From contig JAFRIW010000063.1 of assembly GCA_017432565.1 (NCBI GenBank), forward strand, positions 1 through 64,000: a stretch of DNA of 64,000 nucleotides, read 5' to 3'. Within the stretch, counting starts at the first letter, position 1. Every line of letters begins with the position of its first letter. The translations under genes and the position numbers were made by a program. The notes beneath the pieces are model-generated. The model ran no database searches. It worked only from the letters and a program-made list of their open reading frames with translations, and was not told the origin of the DNA. Shown here one piece after another: positions 15,683 through 23,561 of this stretch. Source of the stretch: Lachnospiraceae bacterium. GTDB lineage: Bacteria > Bacillota > Clostridia > Lachnospirales > Lachnospiraceae.

Positions 15683-17167
15683 TTACTCGACCTCTTTCTT
15701 CGTCTGGTGCGTGCTGATGAACTGCTGGATGTCCTTACGCATATCCTGGTCAATCGGGTAATTTCGGATGATAAGAATACCGATCACTGCAAGGATTGCA
15801 GGAACCAGGCCGATGATGACGATCATCCAGGTCAGCAGAGTGGGCATCTTGGCGAGATCGCCGATATAGTTGCCGGTGACGGAGTCAACCTGATAGCCGA
15901 TGGCGATCAGTACAGCGCCGACGATCGCGGAAGATACAGCGGTCTGCGCCTTCTCCAGGAATTTTTCCAGCACGCCGGTGAGCGCGGAACGATCCTTGCC
16001 TGTCTTATAGATGGTGTAATCCATGATCTCCATGCTCAGGTTGGATCCGGGGACGAAGTCAATGCCGATAAAGAACGCCAGCAGGAACATGGGGACGAAG
16101 AAGAACACCGGGCTGGTGGGCAGCAGACCAAGGATCTGCATGATGAACATCAGAAGTCCCGAAGCGCCCTGCATGGCCAGATCGAAAATGTGCATTTTCA
16201 GGAAATTACCCTTAAACGCCTTCAGCAGCGGGTTGGCGAAAATCGTGCCGAGAATGAGCGGGAACAGCATCATCAGGGAGACAATCATGGACAGAGTTGC
16301 GAAATACTCCATGTTGACTTCGCCAGTCGTGAGGTCTGCCGCATAAGCATACTTGACATAGTAAACAGGTGCCGCGAAGAGGAAGGTCCAGATAAAGCCT
16401 GTGAAAATGCACTTGAAGAAGTTGAGCATCATCGGCTTGTTGGTGCGCATCAGATCAAAGAAATCCGTGAACTTGACCTTGTCTTCCGGATCCTGCTCCA
16501 CGACGTGCTTTTCCTTGACCATAAACCAGCCGATCACAGAAATGACGAAGGAAATCCCCATCGCACCGAGTGCAAGGAGCATGTAAGCAGTCTTATAGCT
16601 GCCGGTAGCCGCCTGAATGGAAACCGCAATCGCCGCCATCGCCGAGCCGATCATACCCAGAATCATGACCCACAGACGCGGACCGATCAGCAGCTTGGAG
16701 CGCTCAGCGGGGTCATTGGTCATCGTACGGAAAAGCAGGTTCTGGTTATAGAAGGATGCACCGATATCATAGACCAGGTAGAAGAAAATGACCCAGACTG
16801 TGACCAGAACGGCTTTAGTGGTGATGCCGTTCGGCAATGCATAGAGAGCTATGACGCCGATCGTCGTCATAAAGATGGACAGCAGAAAGAACGGCTTATA
16901 CTTTCCGTGCTTTCCGATTTTGCCGCTGTCCATGATGAATCCCTGGATCGGATCGTCCACCGCATCAATGACACGGGCTGCCAGCAGCAGTACCGTTGCC
17001 AGTGTCGCACCCATTTTCCCCAGACCTGCATAGTCGGTCATAAAGGTCATGAACATGGCGGACATGAAAACCGCTGCAAGACCGTTATTGGTGGAAAGAG
17101 CAGTCGTTCCGAATATTTCTTTAAAACCTACAGCTTCCGGATTTTTTTCCTTCGGTGCTTTAGCCAT
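15683..17167 (-). CDS. GPH-family sugar/cation symporter
   Basis: A 494-residue membrane protein with about 12 hydrophobic segments. The first loop motif VIDAVDDPIQGFIMD and the N-terminal segment match GPH symporters. AAGGAG lies 8 nt before the ATG. It is followed by an araC gene and shares direct repeats with the GH3-GH43 operon, so it probably brings in the glycosides or xylo-oligosaccharides those enzymes cleave. It differs clearly from the symporter at 4491-5906, which points to separate substrates. Confidence 0.88.
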   Translation of the reverse strand: MAKAPKEKNPEAVGFKEIFGTTALSTNNGLAAVFMSAMFMTFMTDYAGLGKMGATLATVLLLAARVIDAVDDPIQGFIMDSGKIGKHGKYKPFFLLSIFMTTIGVIALYALPNGITTKAVLVTVWVIFFYLVYDIGASFYNQNLLFRTMTNDPAERSKLLIGPRLWVMILGMIGSAMAAIAVSIQAATGSYKTAYMLLALGAMGISFVISVIGWFMVKEKHVVEQDPEDKVKFTDFFDLMRTNKPMMLNFFKCIFTGFIWTFLFAAPVYYVKYAYAADLTTGEVNMEYFATLSMIVSLMMLFPLILGTIFANPLLKAFKGNFLKMHIFDLAMQGASGLLMFIMQILGLLPTSPVFFFVPMFLLAFFIGIDFVPGSNLSMEIMDYTIYKTGKDRSALTGVLEKFLEKAQTAVSSAIVGAVLIAIGYQVDSVTGNYIGDLAKMPTLLTWMIVIIGLVPAILAVIGILIIRNYPIDQDMRKDIQQFISTHQTKKEVE

Positions 17168-17236
17168 TGCCTGTACTCCTTTTCCTTCTTAATTGCTTTC
17201 ATTTTTTATCCGCAGGCTTATCAGCCTTCGTACAGA

Positions 17237-17296
17237 ATTATAGAAAAGGAGTCAATGAAAAAATATCAAAGGTGTATGAATCTTGACAATGATGTG
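17237..17296 (-). promoter_or_regulatory. Candidate AraC-controlled promoter of the symporter gene
   Basis: A perfect TATAAT (minus strand, 17237-17242) has no good -35 box. Upstream lie two direct repeats 20 bp apart, TCAAAGGTGTA (17266-17276) and ACAATGATGTG (17286-17296, plus-strand reading). They match the repeats at 14362-14409, with the inner copy next to where the -35 would be. Confidence 0.5.
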
Positions 17297-17316
17297 TGTT
17301 TTTCTGAACATCCTTG

Positions 17317-18132
17317 TTACTTCGATGTTTTCTTCAGTGCTCTGTTCACGCGTGAGAAGTCGATCGCACATTCTCCGTCGGAAATACAGATCGGAATGAC
17401 CGCGTCGAAATCATATTTCTCGGGAATGAACGTATCCGTGCGCAGATCGTAGACCAGAACCTGGCGCTGATCAGGATCAACGATCCAGTACTCTTTTACG
17501 CCGGCGTTCTGGTATTTGTAAAGCTTCAGAAGCATATCCTTGGCGCGGGTGGAAGGCGACAGGATTTCCAGCGTGAGGTCGGGTGCGCCGTCAAATGCCC
17601 GGATTCCCAGGTCATACTCTTTGCAGATCACAAACAGATCCGGCTGAACCATGGTCTTATTGTCCATGTCCAGCCTGACATCGCAGGGAGAAAGGAAGAC
17701 CTCGCACTCCTGCCCGTGCGCATCCACACACTCGCGGAAAAGCAGATACAGTTCACCCAGAATCTTCTGATGAATGACAGCCGGTGCCGACATGTCATAG
17801 AAAACACCGTCAATCAGCTCAACTCTTTTCTCATCCGGCAGAGCATAGTAATCATCCAGTGTGTACTCTCCGTCTTTCTTCCCCATCGGATCTGAGGTGC
17901 TATATGCTGCTGCAGGTTCTCTCAGAACTCCCGGCCTTGCAGCATGTTCCCGGCGTGCTTCCTCTGCATAGAGTACGCGCTCGATCGCTTCCAGCGTACT
18001 TTTCCTGGGTGCCTTCGTTGTTCCGCTCAGGACCTTCTGAATTGTGCTGAGCGGAATGTCAGATGCCTGTGCAATCATTTCATTTGTCAGGCCCAGTGCT
18101 GTCTTTCTGTTTCTCAGTTCCTCGATTGTCAT
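17317..18132 (-). CDS. HTH-Uma2 fusion, second paralogue
   Basis: A 271-residue paralogue of the protein at 9790-10620. The helix-turn-helix (LTNEMIAQASDIPLSTIQKV) spans about 1-60. The Uma2 domain follows with VELIDGVFYDMSAP, VQPDLFVICK, APDLTLEILSPST and EYWIVDPDQRQVLVY. The linker between the two domains is poorly conserved between the paralogues. Codon use looks like the neighbours, so recent arrival is not evident. Function unknown; the nuclease-fold residues are in place. The gene is isolated between the MmcQ-EVE gene and the symporter promoter. Confidence 0.82.
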   Translation of the reverse strand: MTIEELRNRKTALGLTNEMIAQASDIPLSTIQKVLSGTTKAPRKSTLEAIERVLYAEEARREHAARPGVLREPAAAYSTSDPMGKKDGEYTLDDYYALPDEKRVELIDGVFYDMSAPAVIHQKILGELYLLFRECVDAHGQECEVFLSPCDVRLDMDNKTMVQPDLFVICKEYDLGIRAFDGAPDLTLEILSPSTRAKDMLLKLYKYQNAGVKEYWIVDPDQRQVLVYDLRTDTFIPEKYDFDAVIPICISDGECAIDFSRVNRALKKTSK

Positions 18133-18285
18133 GGTATCTCATCCCCTTTCTGAGACCTGCTGCACAAATACAGACAGTATTATTCTTTCCATAATAATAT
18201 CTTTTTTATGCAATTATGGCAATAGTAGAGGGACGCTTCATTCCGTTAAATTTCCATATTTCTGCTGCTTGGTATGCAGGAACAG

Positions 18286-19026
18286 TCATTTTAATGCTTC
18301 ACTCAGAGAATGAGGAATACCGCGGGGGCCGCGAACGGCGTATATGCCATATTTTGCCTTCAGGACATCAAAGGTGAACGCATCCGGATCGTAGCGCTTC
18401 TGCAGCCTGATCTTCATCAGGGCTTTGATGGTGAGATGTTCATTGGAGAATCTGTAAGGGATGTCGGTTTCTGTCACCAGACATCTGTAAAGCACGGCCG
18501 AGACCGGCGCGCCGACGTACATGTAAACCGTATCGCCTTTCCGGATCCCGGTGCCCTGCTTCCAGTCGATGAGATCTGTATCGTCAAAAGCATGCACGAT
18601 GTCGTAATATTTCGGATTGGCCGGAATGATCCATTCCTTCGGAGCACGGATCTTCTCTTTCTTCTGAGCGGACGCGGTCGCAAGAAAGCTCATGTCGATC
18701 AGGTCAAAAACCCGCGCTTCCGGCACAGTGCCGTCCAGCAGAACAGAGATCCAGTGCATCTTGTTCATGTGATAGGCCGGCAGGATGCCGTCTTCCTGAA
18801 TAATCAGGTCTCGGAAAAACAGGTCGTCCACCTTCAGGTTGATTACATCCACTTCTTCTGTTCCGGTCAGACCGACCCGGTCGCCCTGTATGGTCATCAC
18901 CAGGGCAAACCATTTGTTGTTATCCGCGTGCCGGAAGACCGCATTGCTGTCGTATCTGCGCCAGGGATATTCCGGCAGTACTTTATATTTCTTTTTGATA
19001 TAGTCACAGACTGTCTGACGGTTCAT
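18286..19026 (-). CDS. MmcQ/YjbR-like domain fused to an EVE/PUA-like domain
   Basis: A 246-residue protein. Residues 1-115 resemble MmcQ/YjbR proteins (CyaY-like fold, putative DNA binding): YPWRRYDSNAVFRH, KWFALVMTI, VDVINLKVD and the segment MNKMHWISVLLDG. Residues 128-246 look like an EVE/PUA-type fold with KEWIIPANPKYYDI, GDTVYMYVGAP and AVRGPRGIP. EVE-type domains bind modified nucleotides in known cases. GGAGG lies just before the ATG. A role in binding modified nucleic acid is inference. The gene ends the chromosomal part before the integrated element. Confidence 0.72.
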   Translation of the reverse strand: MNRQTVCDYIKKKYKVLPEYPWRRYDSNAVFRHADNNKWFALVMTIQGDRVGLTGTEEVDVINLKVDDLFFRDLIIQEDGILPAYHMNKMHWISVLLDGTVPEARVFDLIDMSFLATASAQKKEKIRAPKEWIIPANPKYYDIVHAFDDTDLIDWKQGTGIRKGDTVYMYVGAPVSAVLYRCLVTETDIPYRFSNEHLTIKALMKIRLQKRYDPDAFTFDVLKAKYGIYAVRGPRGIPHSLSEALK

Positions 19027-19077
19027 AGCATCCTCCGGGGCTGTAAAAAAGAGAGTGAGAAGACCTGCAGAATTATT

Positions 19078-19109
19078 GAAAAACCGCCATCCGATAACGA
19101 ATGACGGTT
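19078..19109 (-). terminator. Displaced original tRNA-Trp terminator
   Basis: The stem AACCGCCAT (19082-19090) pairs with ATGACGGTT (19101-19109) with one G-U, followed on the minus strand by TTTTTC. It resembles the terminator at 24735-24765 that now follows the intact tRNA-Trp gene. The arm next to the attachment repeat is shared; the other arm and loop differ. It fits the chromosomal terminator pushed away by integration. Confidence 0.7.
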
Positions 19110-19140
19110 ACTCATAAACTTAAGCAGGGGAAGAGGGATT
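19102..19140. repeat. Left attachment repeat (att)
   Basis: A 39-bp exact copy of 24758-24796. Bases 19125-19140 equal the last 16 nt of the tRNA-Trp gene, and 19102-19124 equal the trailer just after it. Identity stops at 19141/24797. Confidence 0.92.
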
Positions 19141-19177
19141 ATAGCCCACAAACGTTGAAATATCAGCATTCATGGGC

Positions 19178-19200
19178 TTTTTACGCCACTACTTACGCCA
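19178..19200. repeat. Arm-type direct repeats, left end
   Basis: Two copies of TTACGCCA at 19181-19188 and 19193-19200, exactly 12 bp apart, the second ending at the base before the integrase stop codon. The same core, same orientation and same 12-bp period recur three times at the right end (24614-24649). Candidate binding sites for the N-terminal arm domain of the integrase. Confidence 0.7.
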
Positions 19201-20337
19201 TCATCTGAAATTGACAGCAAGCAGATGCTCTCGAATCTGTTCATTATCACTATGAGCATATAGTCCTAATGTCATCTGCACATCCTTATGTCCTAATATC
19301 TTCATCAGTTCTACTACTGGTATTTTTCCTTGCTGTACACATCGACTTGTAAATGTTGCTCTGAACGCATGACAGGAAAACCGCTCAATACCTGCTTCAT
19401 CGCAGATGTGCTTAATATCATCATTCACACGGTCTGGTCTAATGATTCCACCTTTAGGAAGTCTGAATATAGGCTTGCTGCTGTTCTCTTTCCTAAAGAC
19501 TATTCTGTTTATTCTGCTCTGCTGATTTACAGCATTCCACGCTTCTGGCAGCAGGGGAACTATTCTTGTACCTGCTTCTGTTTTTGCCTGTTTTGAAATC
19601 TCATATCCAATTTCTGTACGTGCTACAGTTTTGTTAATGCTGATTGTACCGTCTTTAATATCTGTTGCTGTGAGTGCAGATGCTTCACCAATACGTAAAC
19701 CAGTATTCAGCAGGAACTCATATAGCCAGTAGTACCAACTATTCTCTGCAGCTTGAAAGAAACTATCTACCTCACTGCTCGACAATGCCCGGTGAATTGT
19801 ATCTCTTACCTGTACTTCTGTACGCTTTACACGCTCAACACCACTGGCAGGATTATAGGGCAAAATACGATCGTCTACAGCCGCTGTAAGCGCCTTTTTA
19901 AGAAGTGATATGCAATCATTCGCAGTTCTGGTTTTGACGTCCTTTAAAATCATATTCTGCATATCTCTTATGTTGTCCGCTTCTAACTTCACCAGTTTGA
20001 TTTCTCCAAACGTACTACCTACTTCATCAATTCTCTGCTTGCACATTCGGTTTATCAGTTTCCTGTACACTCTTATGGTCTGGCTTTTAACTTTCTTCTC
20101 CCGGCGATCAAGCCACCGCAGCAGCCATTCCTGTACGGTCAAGGATTTACTGCTCTTGTATATTCCGTTCTTTAACTGCTCTCGCTTTTCAGTTTCTTTC
20201 TGCTTGCACTCTTTCTGAGTTGCACCATACACAGAAAACCGCTTGCCTTCTACAAAAAACCGATACTCCAGTTTTCCGTTGCTTCGTCTTGTAAAACCTA
20301 TTGGTAAAGGTTTCTCTTCATTCTTTCTCTTTCCCAT
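19201..20337 (-). CDS. int: Tyrosine recombinase / integrase (Tn916-Int-like)
   Basis: A 378-residue site-specific recombinase that would integrate and excise the element at tRNA-Trp. It has an arm-binding N-terminal domain (about 1-60, GKLEYRFFVEGKRFSVYG), a SAM-like core-binding domain (about 65-160) and a catalytic domain with R215 (TGLRIGE), H323 and R326 (CHAFRATF), H350 (ILGHKD) and nucleophile Y360 (LGLYAH). All five visible catalytic positions are intact. The ATG at 20337 was chosen because an AAGGATGGG stretch lies upstream; the ATG at 20349 directly abuts AAAGG with no spacing. The gene ends 61 bp inside the left attachment repeat. Confidence 0.93.
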   Translation of the reverse strand: MGKRKNEEKPLPIGFTRRSNGKLEYRFFVEGKRFSVYGATQKECKQKETEKREQLKNGIYKSSKSLTVQEWLLRWLDRREKKVKSQTIRVYRKLINRMCKQRIDEVGSTFGEIKLVKLEADNIRDMQNMILKDVKTRTANDCISLLKKALTAAVDDRILPYNPASGVERVKRTEVQVRDTIHRALSSSEVDSFFQAAENSWYYWLYEFLLNTGLRIGEASALTATDIKDGTISINKTVARTEIGYEISKQAKTEAGTRIVPLLPEAWNAVNQQSRINRIVFRKENSSKPIFRLPKGGIIRPDRVNDDIKHICDEAGIERFSCHAFRATFTSRCVQQGKIPVVELMKILGHKDVQMTLGLYAHSDNEQIREHLLAVNFR

Positions 20338-20422
20338 GTTCGCACCCATCCTTTCTAATCTGGTATTCCGTACCTTGAAAATTCAAAAAATATAAAATTT
20401 GTTGGGGCAGGTATAATAAGGT

Positions 20423-20671
20423 TCATTCACAAGAGCCGCCCTTCCCGGTAGGGGGTAGGGGTAGGGGCTTGTATCTCTGTCGGTATGATCTCGCCAAATC
20501 AAAGAACCGTTTCCAGAAAACAAGTACCTTTGGATCGTTTGCCGTAGCTGCACTCTCTAACATTTCCTCTTCCATACGGCAGAAAGCAATGTAACTAAGC
20601 TGTACGCAGAACCAGAAATCCTTGCAGAACTCTATGTATTCCTTTGTGTACTCTGTGTTCTTATCTTCCAT
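20423..20671 (-). CDS. Small hypothetical protein
   Basis: An 82-residue protein, acidic in the first half (MEDKNTEYTKEYIEFCKDFW) and basic near the end (RSYRQRYKPLPLPPTGKG). It has AAGGAG 9 nt before the ATG at 20671; the longer frame upstream is not supported by a ribosome site. It looks mainly helical with no family I recognise. It lies upstream of the integrase on the same strand and divergent from the RHH gene, sharing its control region, which suggests an element-regulation role; this is inference. Confidence 0.6.
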   Translation of the reverse strand: MEDKNTEYTKEYIEFCKDFWFCVQLSYIAFCRMEEEMLESAATANDPKVLVFWKRFFDLARSYRQRYKPLPLPPTGKGGSCE

Positions 20672-20740
20672 TCCTTTGATCTCCTTTCTTTTCATCCGTT
20701 TGCATGTCGTTGCATCTATATAGTATCTGTTGCAGTGAAA

Positions 20741-20777
20741 TTTTACAATCCATCTTTTACAATCTATACTTGTGAGC
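20741..20777 (+). promoter_or_regulatory. Near-consensus promoter giving a leaderless RHH transcript
   Basis: The -35 TTTACA (20742-20747) and -10 TATACT (20765-20770) are 17 bp apart. The start of transcription would fall at about 20777, right at the ATG (20778), and no ribosome site is present. A direct repeat TTTTACAATC (20741-20750 and 20755-20764) fills the spacer and is a likely operator. On the other strand TTGTAA and TACTAT boxes 17 bp apart could drive the 82-residue gene. Confidence 0.65.
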
Positions 20778-20972
20778 ATGAAAGAAGAAACTACAGAAAA
20801 GAAACTGAAAACAAGAACTGCTGATGATTCGACCAGAGTAGTAATTACAATCAAGAAAGCGGATCAAGAAGTACTGCAAGCACTTGCGAAAGAAGATGAT
20901 AGGTCACTGGCTTACATCTGTAGACGGATTCTGCATGAGTATGTCGAAAAGATAACTGCAGAGAAAAAATAA
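20778..20972 (+). CDS. Ribbon-helix-helix DNA-binding protein
   Basis: A 64-residue protein with a basic N-terminus, the beta-strand TRVVITIKKAD and two helices (QEVLQALAKEDD, LAYICRRILHEYVEK), the layout of RHH/CopG-type repressors. The ATG at 20778 has no ribosome site; an in-frame GTG lies at 20772. Since the promoter predicts transcription starting at about 20777, it is probably translated from a leaderless mRNA. It likely binds the direct repeat in its own promoter and controls both divergent genes, as plasmid CopG-like proteins do; binding is inferred. Confidence 0.75.
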   Translation: MKEETTEKKLKTRTADDSTRVVITIKKADQEVLQALAKEDDRSLAYICRRILHEYVEKITAEKK

Positions 20973-20995
20973 TTTGCAGCAACAACATGCAACAA

Positions 20996-21019
20996 TTCGT
21001 TAAATGACCGTTTAACGAA
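20996..21019. repeat. Inverted repeat after the RHH gene
   Basis: TTCGTTAAA (20996-21004) pairs with TTTAACGAA (21011-21019) across a 6-nt loop, 24 nt after the RHH stop codon. There is no T-run on either side, so it is a weak terminator at best and may be a protein site. Confidence 0.5.
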
Positions 21020-21096
21020 CCGCTCTTTCAAGGGTAGAATTGCCAGAAACGTTGATTTTACAGGCTTTTTTCGATTGTCAGCGAACCATGCACAAG

Positions 21097-21154
21097 GTTT
21101 ATGCATTTATTCAATCCGGGTTTATGCATAAATCCTGTATATTGTGTGCATAAA
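21097..21154. repeat. TTTATGCAT repeats, possible origin-like region
   Basis: Three copies of TTTATGCAT or its complement: 21098-21106, a 12-bp palindrome TTTATGCATAAA at 21121-21132, and TGCATAAA at 21147-21154. The stretch is AT-rich. The arrangement resembles replication-origin or repressor sites; no function is shown. Confidence 0.4.
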
Positions 21155-21748
21155 ATTCGATTTCCTGCATATTCATTCACTCATCAATCTGTTCATGCTC
21201 TGGCTGTTTTACCACCTGCTGCCCGGATCAATCCCGGCACATCCTTAATCAGAACATGCTCTCCCTACCGCCATACAAGCCCCGACAAGCCGCTTTACAC
21301 TCTATCCCGGTACTTTCTACCACTCTGCCCTGTTAGGGGCTTGCGTACCGCCTCCGCACGCTTACGGCACTATCTCCGCACCACCTGCTGCCAGTATGAG
21401 AGCATCAAGCTGATCTGTACTCATACAATGCCCTTTCTACCACGCTACACGGAGCATACAGACCGTATTTGCATCTGCCCGGACATTGTTGCATCCTTTC
21501 CAGATTAGCGCCCGTATGCCCCGTTTTCCGATTAGTTACCAGTACTGTTAGACATTGCGCTCTCACTGCGCTTAGTGTGGCTACTGATCTTTGCGCTATC
21601 TTTGTGTTCAAAGTCCAGATGGTAAGACTTTGCTGCCGCTTTGCTTAGAAAGATAGACTCTGCTTTTGCTCAGCTTGCACAGCTATTCACTCCACGATGC
21701 TTATATCCTTGCTTGCTTCGTGATCTACCATGCTCCCGGACACTGCTG

Positions 21749-22126
21749 TCACTCTGCCGCTTGTGTCGGATCGTTGGACGTTGTGCTCCCGTTGCGTATC
21801 TCGCTGATCTTTTTTCTCTCCTCAGAAGTACGCAGGTAGTGTTCCCTACCCCTTGTATTCATTACTGACTTAGTTTCACTCACTATGTCTTTAATATGAT
21901 CAAGACATGCTGCTATTTGATCGCACATTTCGACAAGCATTTCCAGTTCCCCTAATGTAAAATCATAAGTCCCGGTTTTATCAGCAAATACCACAGCCCA
22001 TTTCAAGTACTGCTCTGCCATGTCCACGTGCTCCAATGTCCTATCTGCTATTTTCCGGGTTTCAAGTTCAAGCACCGCTGCCTTTAGATATGCACCATCA
22101 TTCCAAAGTTTATTATTATCAATCAT
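21749..22126 (-). CDS. Hypothetical helical protein
   Basis: A 125-residue, mostly helical protein with a central region ETRKIADRTLEHVDMAEQYLKWAVVFADK and a second helix ELEMLVEMCDQIAACLDHIK, followed by a polar tail. No family is recognised. AAGGAG lies 8 nt before the ATG at 22126 but only 2 nt before the ATG at 22132, so the later start is preferred. It follows the helicase gene on the same strand, with the CAAGCAAGCAG repeats in between, and may be an accessory replication or copy-control protein; this is context only. Confidence 0.6.
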   Translation of the reverse strand: MIDNNKLWNDGAYLKAAVLELETRKIADRTLEHVDMAEQYLKWAVVFADKTGTYDFTLGELEMLVEMCDQIAACLDHIKDIVSETKSVMNTRGREHYLRTSEERKKISEIRNGSTTSNDPTQAAE

Positions 22127-22160
22127 ATTCATATCTCCTTACTATCCGTAAACTAAATGG

Positions 22161-22268
22161 TCAAGCAAGCAGGAAACCCTTTAAAATCAATGCTTTGCTT
22201 TACTTGCTATGGTGGTCAAGCAAGCAGGTTTACTCCCCTTTACTCGACCACCCCTATCAAGCAAGCAG
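22161..22268. repeat. CAAGCAAGCAG iteron-like direct repeats
   Basis: Three direct copies of TCAAGCAAGCAG start at 22161, 22216 and 22257 (spacings 55 and 41 bp), the first two followed by G. Each is followed within a few bases by a CCC-containing word. An inverted, looser copy (TTTACTTGCT) lies near 22199. They sit just downstream of a RepA-type helicase gene and are candidates for replication-initiator binding sites. Confidence 0.6.
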
Positions 22269-22327
22269 AACCCCTATAAATAAAGGCTTTTTCATTTACT
22301 TAACCATTTGTAAAAAATTGGTAAGAG

Positions 22328-23554
22328 TTACTTGTTTGCCAGACTAGCAAAATACTGTTTGCTTCTGCCGTATCCCCTGCTTATAAGAATCATTTCTCCG
22401 TCTTGTTTCAGTTCTGTTTTTGCACGCCGCAGCGCTGAATCGGTTATTCCCTGCGCTTTTGCCATGCCGTCCAGTTCTGAAACAGATTTCTCTCCGTCTT
22501 TAAGGAACTCACGTATAAATACCTTCGCTTCGTCCCTTGCAGGGGCTTGCCGAATACTGTAATCACGATCCTGCACAAAGTCTTGATCCTTCTGGTGTGT
22601 GTATCCCCGGAAGACGATTTCATCGTCTTGATTCTCAAACAGAACCGTTTCACCCTGCCGCCGATAGTTTGACTTTTCCTGTGTTAGGTATCGGATGCCC
22701 GGCTCGTTTGTTTCACCCACCATTAGAACTGATCGTGCTATATCCCAGATATCAGAACTATCTGCAATGCGTTTTCGTCCCCAGACACCAGATTGTTTAT
22801 TAGCATGGACAACAATGATAAACGTAGTCCCCACGCTTTCACCTATGCCGATCAATGGCTGCAAGCATTGTCTGATTGCGTTTCGTTCTGCCATACGAAA
22901 AACAGGTGGGATAAACGATTGTATCGGATCGAAAATACATAGTCCCGGATGAGTATAAGCAAGCAGGTCATGCAGGTATTCACTGTTAAACTTGATATCA
23001 GTGAATTTTTCGTCACTTGTTCGGATTGTCTGAATGTTTTCAAGTGCTGCTCCGTTCTTCCGTAATTTCTCTTTCAGAACATACTCAAAAGTATCTTCAC
23101 CAGAAAACACCAGTACCTTTTGCGGTTCTGCTTTATACCATCCACCCGGTAATATCTCTGGCTGAATCATGAATGGGGCTTTCCCGGAACTGACGGCAGC
23201 AGCGACAGCGCACCAGACAGAAGTTTTTCCTATGCCACCTTCACCTGCCAAGATTGTAATTGCTCCCTTAGGTACATAGTCTGGGATCAAGAACTCTTGC
23301 TCTTTCTCCTCAATGTCAGCAACAGAAACAAGCTGCTTCTCTAATTCCATTCCACGCATTAAATACTTGCCGTATTCATGTGTGAAGTTTTCAAAAATGC
23401 CGCATTTATTAAGCTGTGCTTCTATGCGTTTCTTGTTCTCTGGCTGATCATATAAGGTTTCAACACTGTTAAGCAGGATATGATCATACTTACCTTCACC
23501 ACGGCTTAACCGCTCTATCCGTTCAAGTACCTGTGAAAGACTAAGCATATTCAT
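22328..23554 (-). CDS. RepA-type hexameric helicase / AAA ATPase
   Basis: A 408-residue RecA-fold ATPase related to RSF1010 RepA-like helicases of plasmids and phages. Walker A is GEGGIGKT (104-111), Walker B LCIFDP (205-210), followed by VVHANKQ, the usual sensor motif. The last 70 residues look like a winged helix (KSVSELDGMAKAQGITDSALRRAKTEL region). AAGGAG lies 10 nt before the ATG. It starts 7 bp after the excisionase-like gene, so the two are co-transcribed under the repressor-controlled promoter. It probably unwinds DNA for autonomous replication of the excised element. No separate primase or initiator is seen. Confidence 0.8.
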   Translation of the reverse strand: MNMLSLSQVLERIERLSRGEGKYDHILLNSVETLYDQPENKKRIEAQLNKCGIFENFTHEYGKYLMRGMELEKQLVSVADIEEKEQEFLIPDYVPKGAITILAGEGGIGKTSVWCAVAAAVSSGKAPFMIQPEILPGGWYKAEPQKVLVFSGEDTFEYVLKEKLRKNGAALENIQTIRTSDEKFTDIKFNSEYLHDLLAYTHPGLCIFDPIQSFIPPVFRMAERNAIRQCLQPLIGIGESVGTTFIIVVHANKQSGVWGRKRIADSSDIWDIARSVLMVGETNEPGIRYLTQEKSNYRRQGETVLFENQDDEIVFRGYTHQKDQDFVQDRDYSIRQAPARDEAKVFIREFLKDGEKSVSELDGMAKAQGITDSALRRAKTELKQDGEMILISRGYGRSKQYFASLANK

Positions 23555-23561
23555 AAAGGCT

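Larger units (their letters stand above)
20973..21748. other. 776-bp block with no convincing gene in the element
   Basis: Neither strand has an open frame that looks like a protein; the longest (21101-21508, plus) has low-complexity, Cys/Pro/Tyr-rich translation and no ribosome site. The plus strand is rich in pyrimidines. Features seen are a 9-bp inverted repeat (20996-21019), TTTATGCAT repeats (21098-21154), a hairpin TGCCCGGATCAATCCCGGCA (21220-21239), and twice-occurring words ACCACCTGCTGCC (from 21211 and 21381) and CTTTCTACCAC. It may hold an origin, a transfer origin or a structured RNA, most likely from the minus strand; it could also be a decayed gene. Confidence 0.5.

Noticed and set aside
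15617..17452. 611-codon open frame on the plus strand
   Set aside because: Antisense to the symporter gene; His/Asp/Gln-rich translation is typical of a reversed membrane-protein gene.
21101..21508. Possible 135-residue gene inside the element
   Set aside because: No ribosome site, odd composition rich in Cys, Pro, His and Tyr, and many hairpins on the same stretch.
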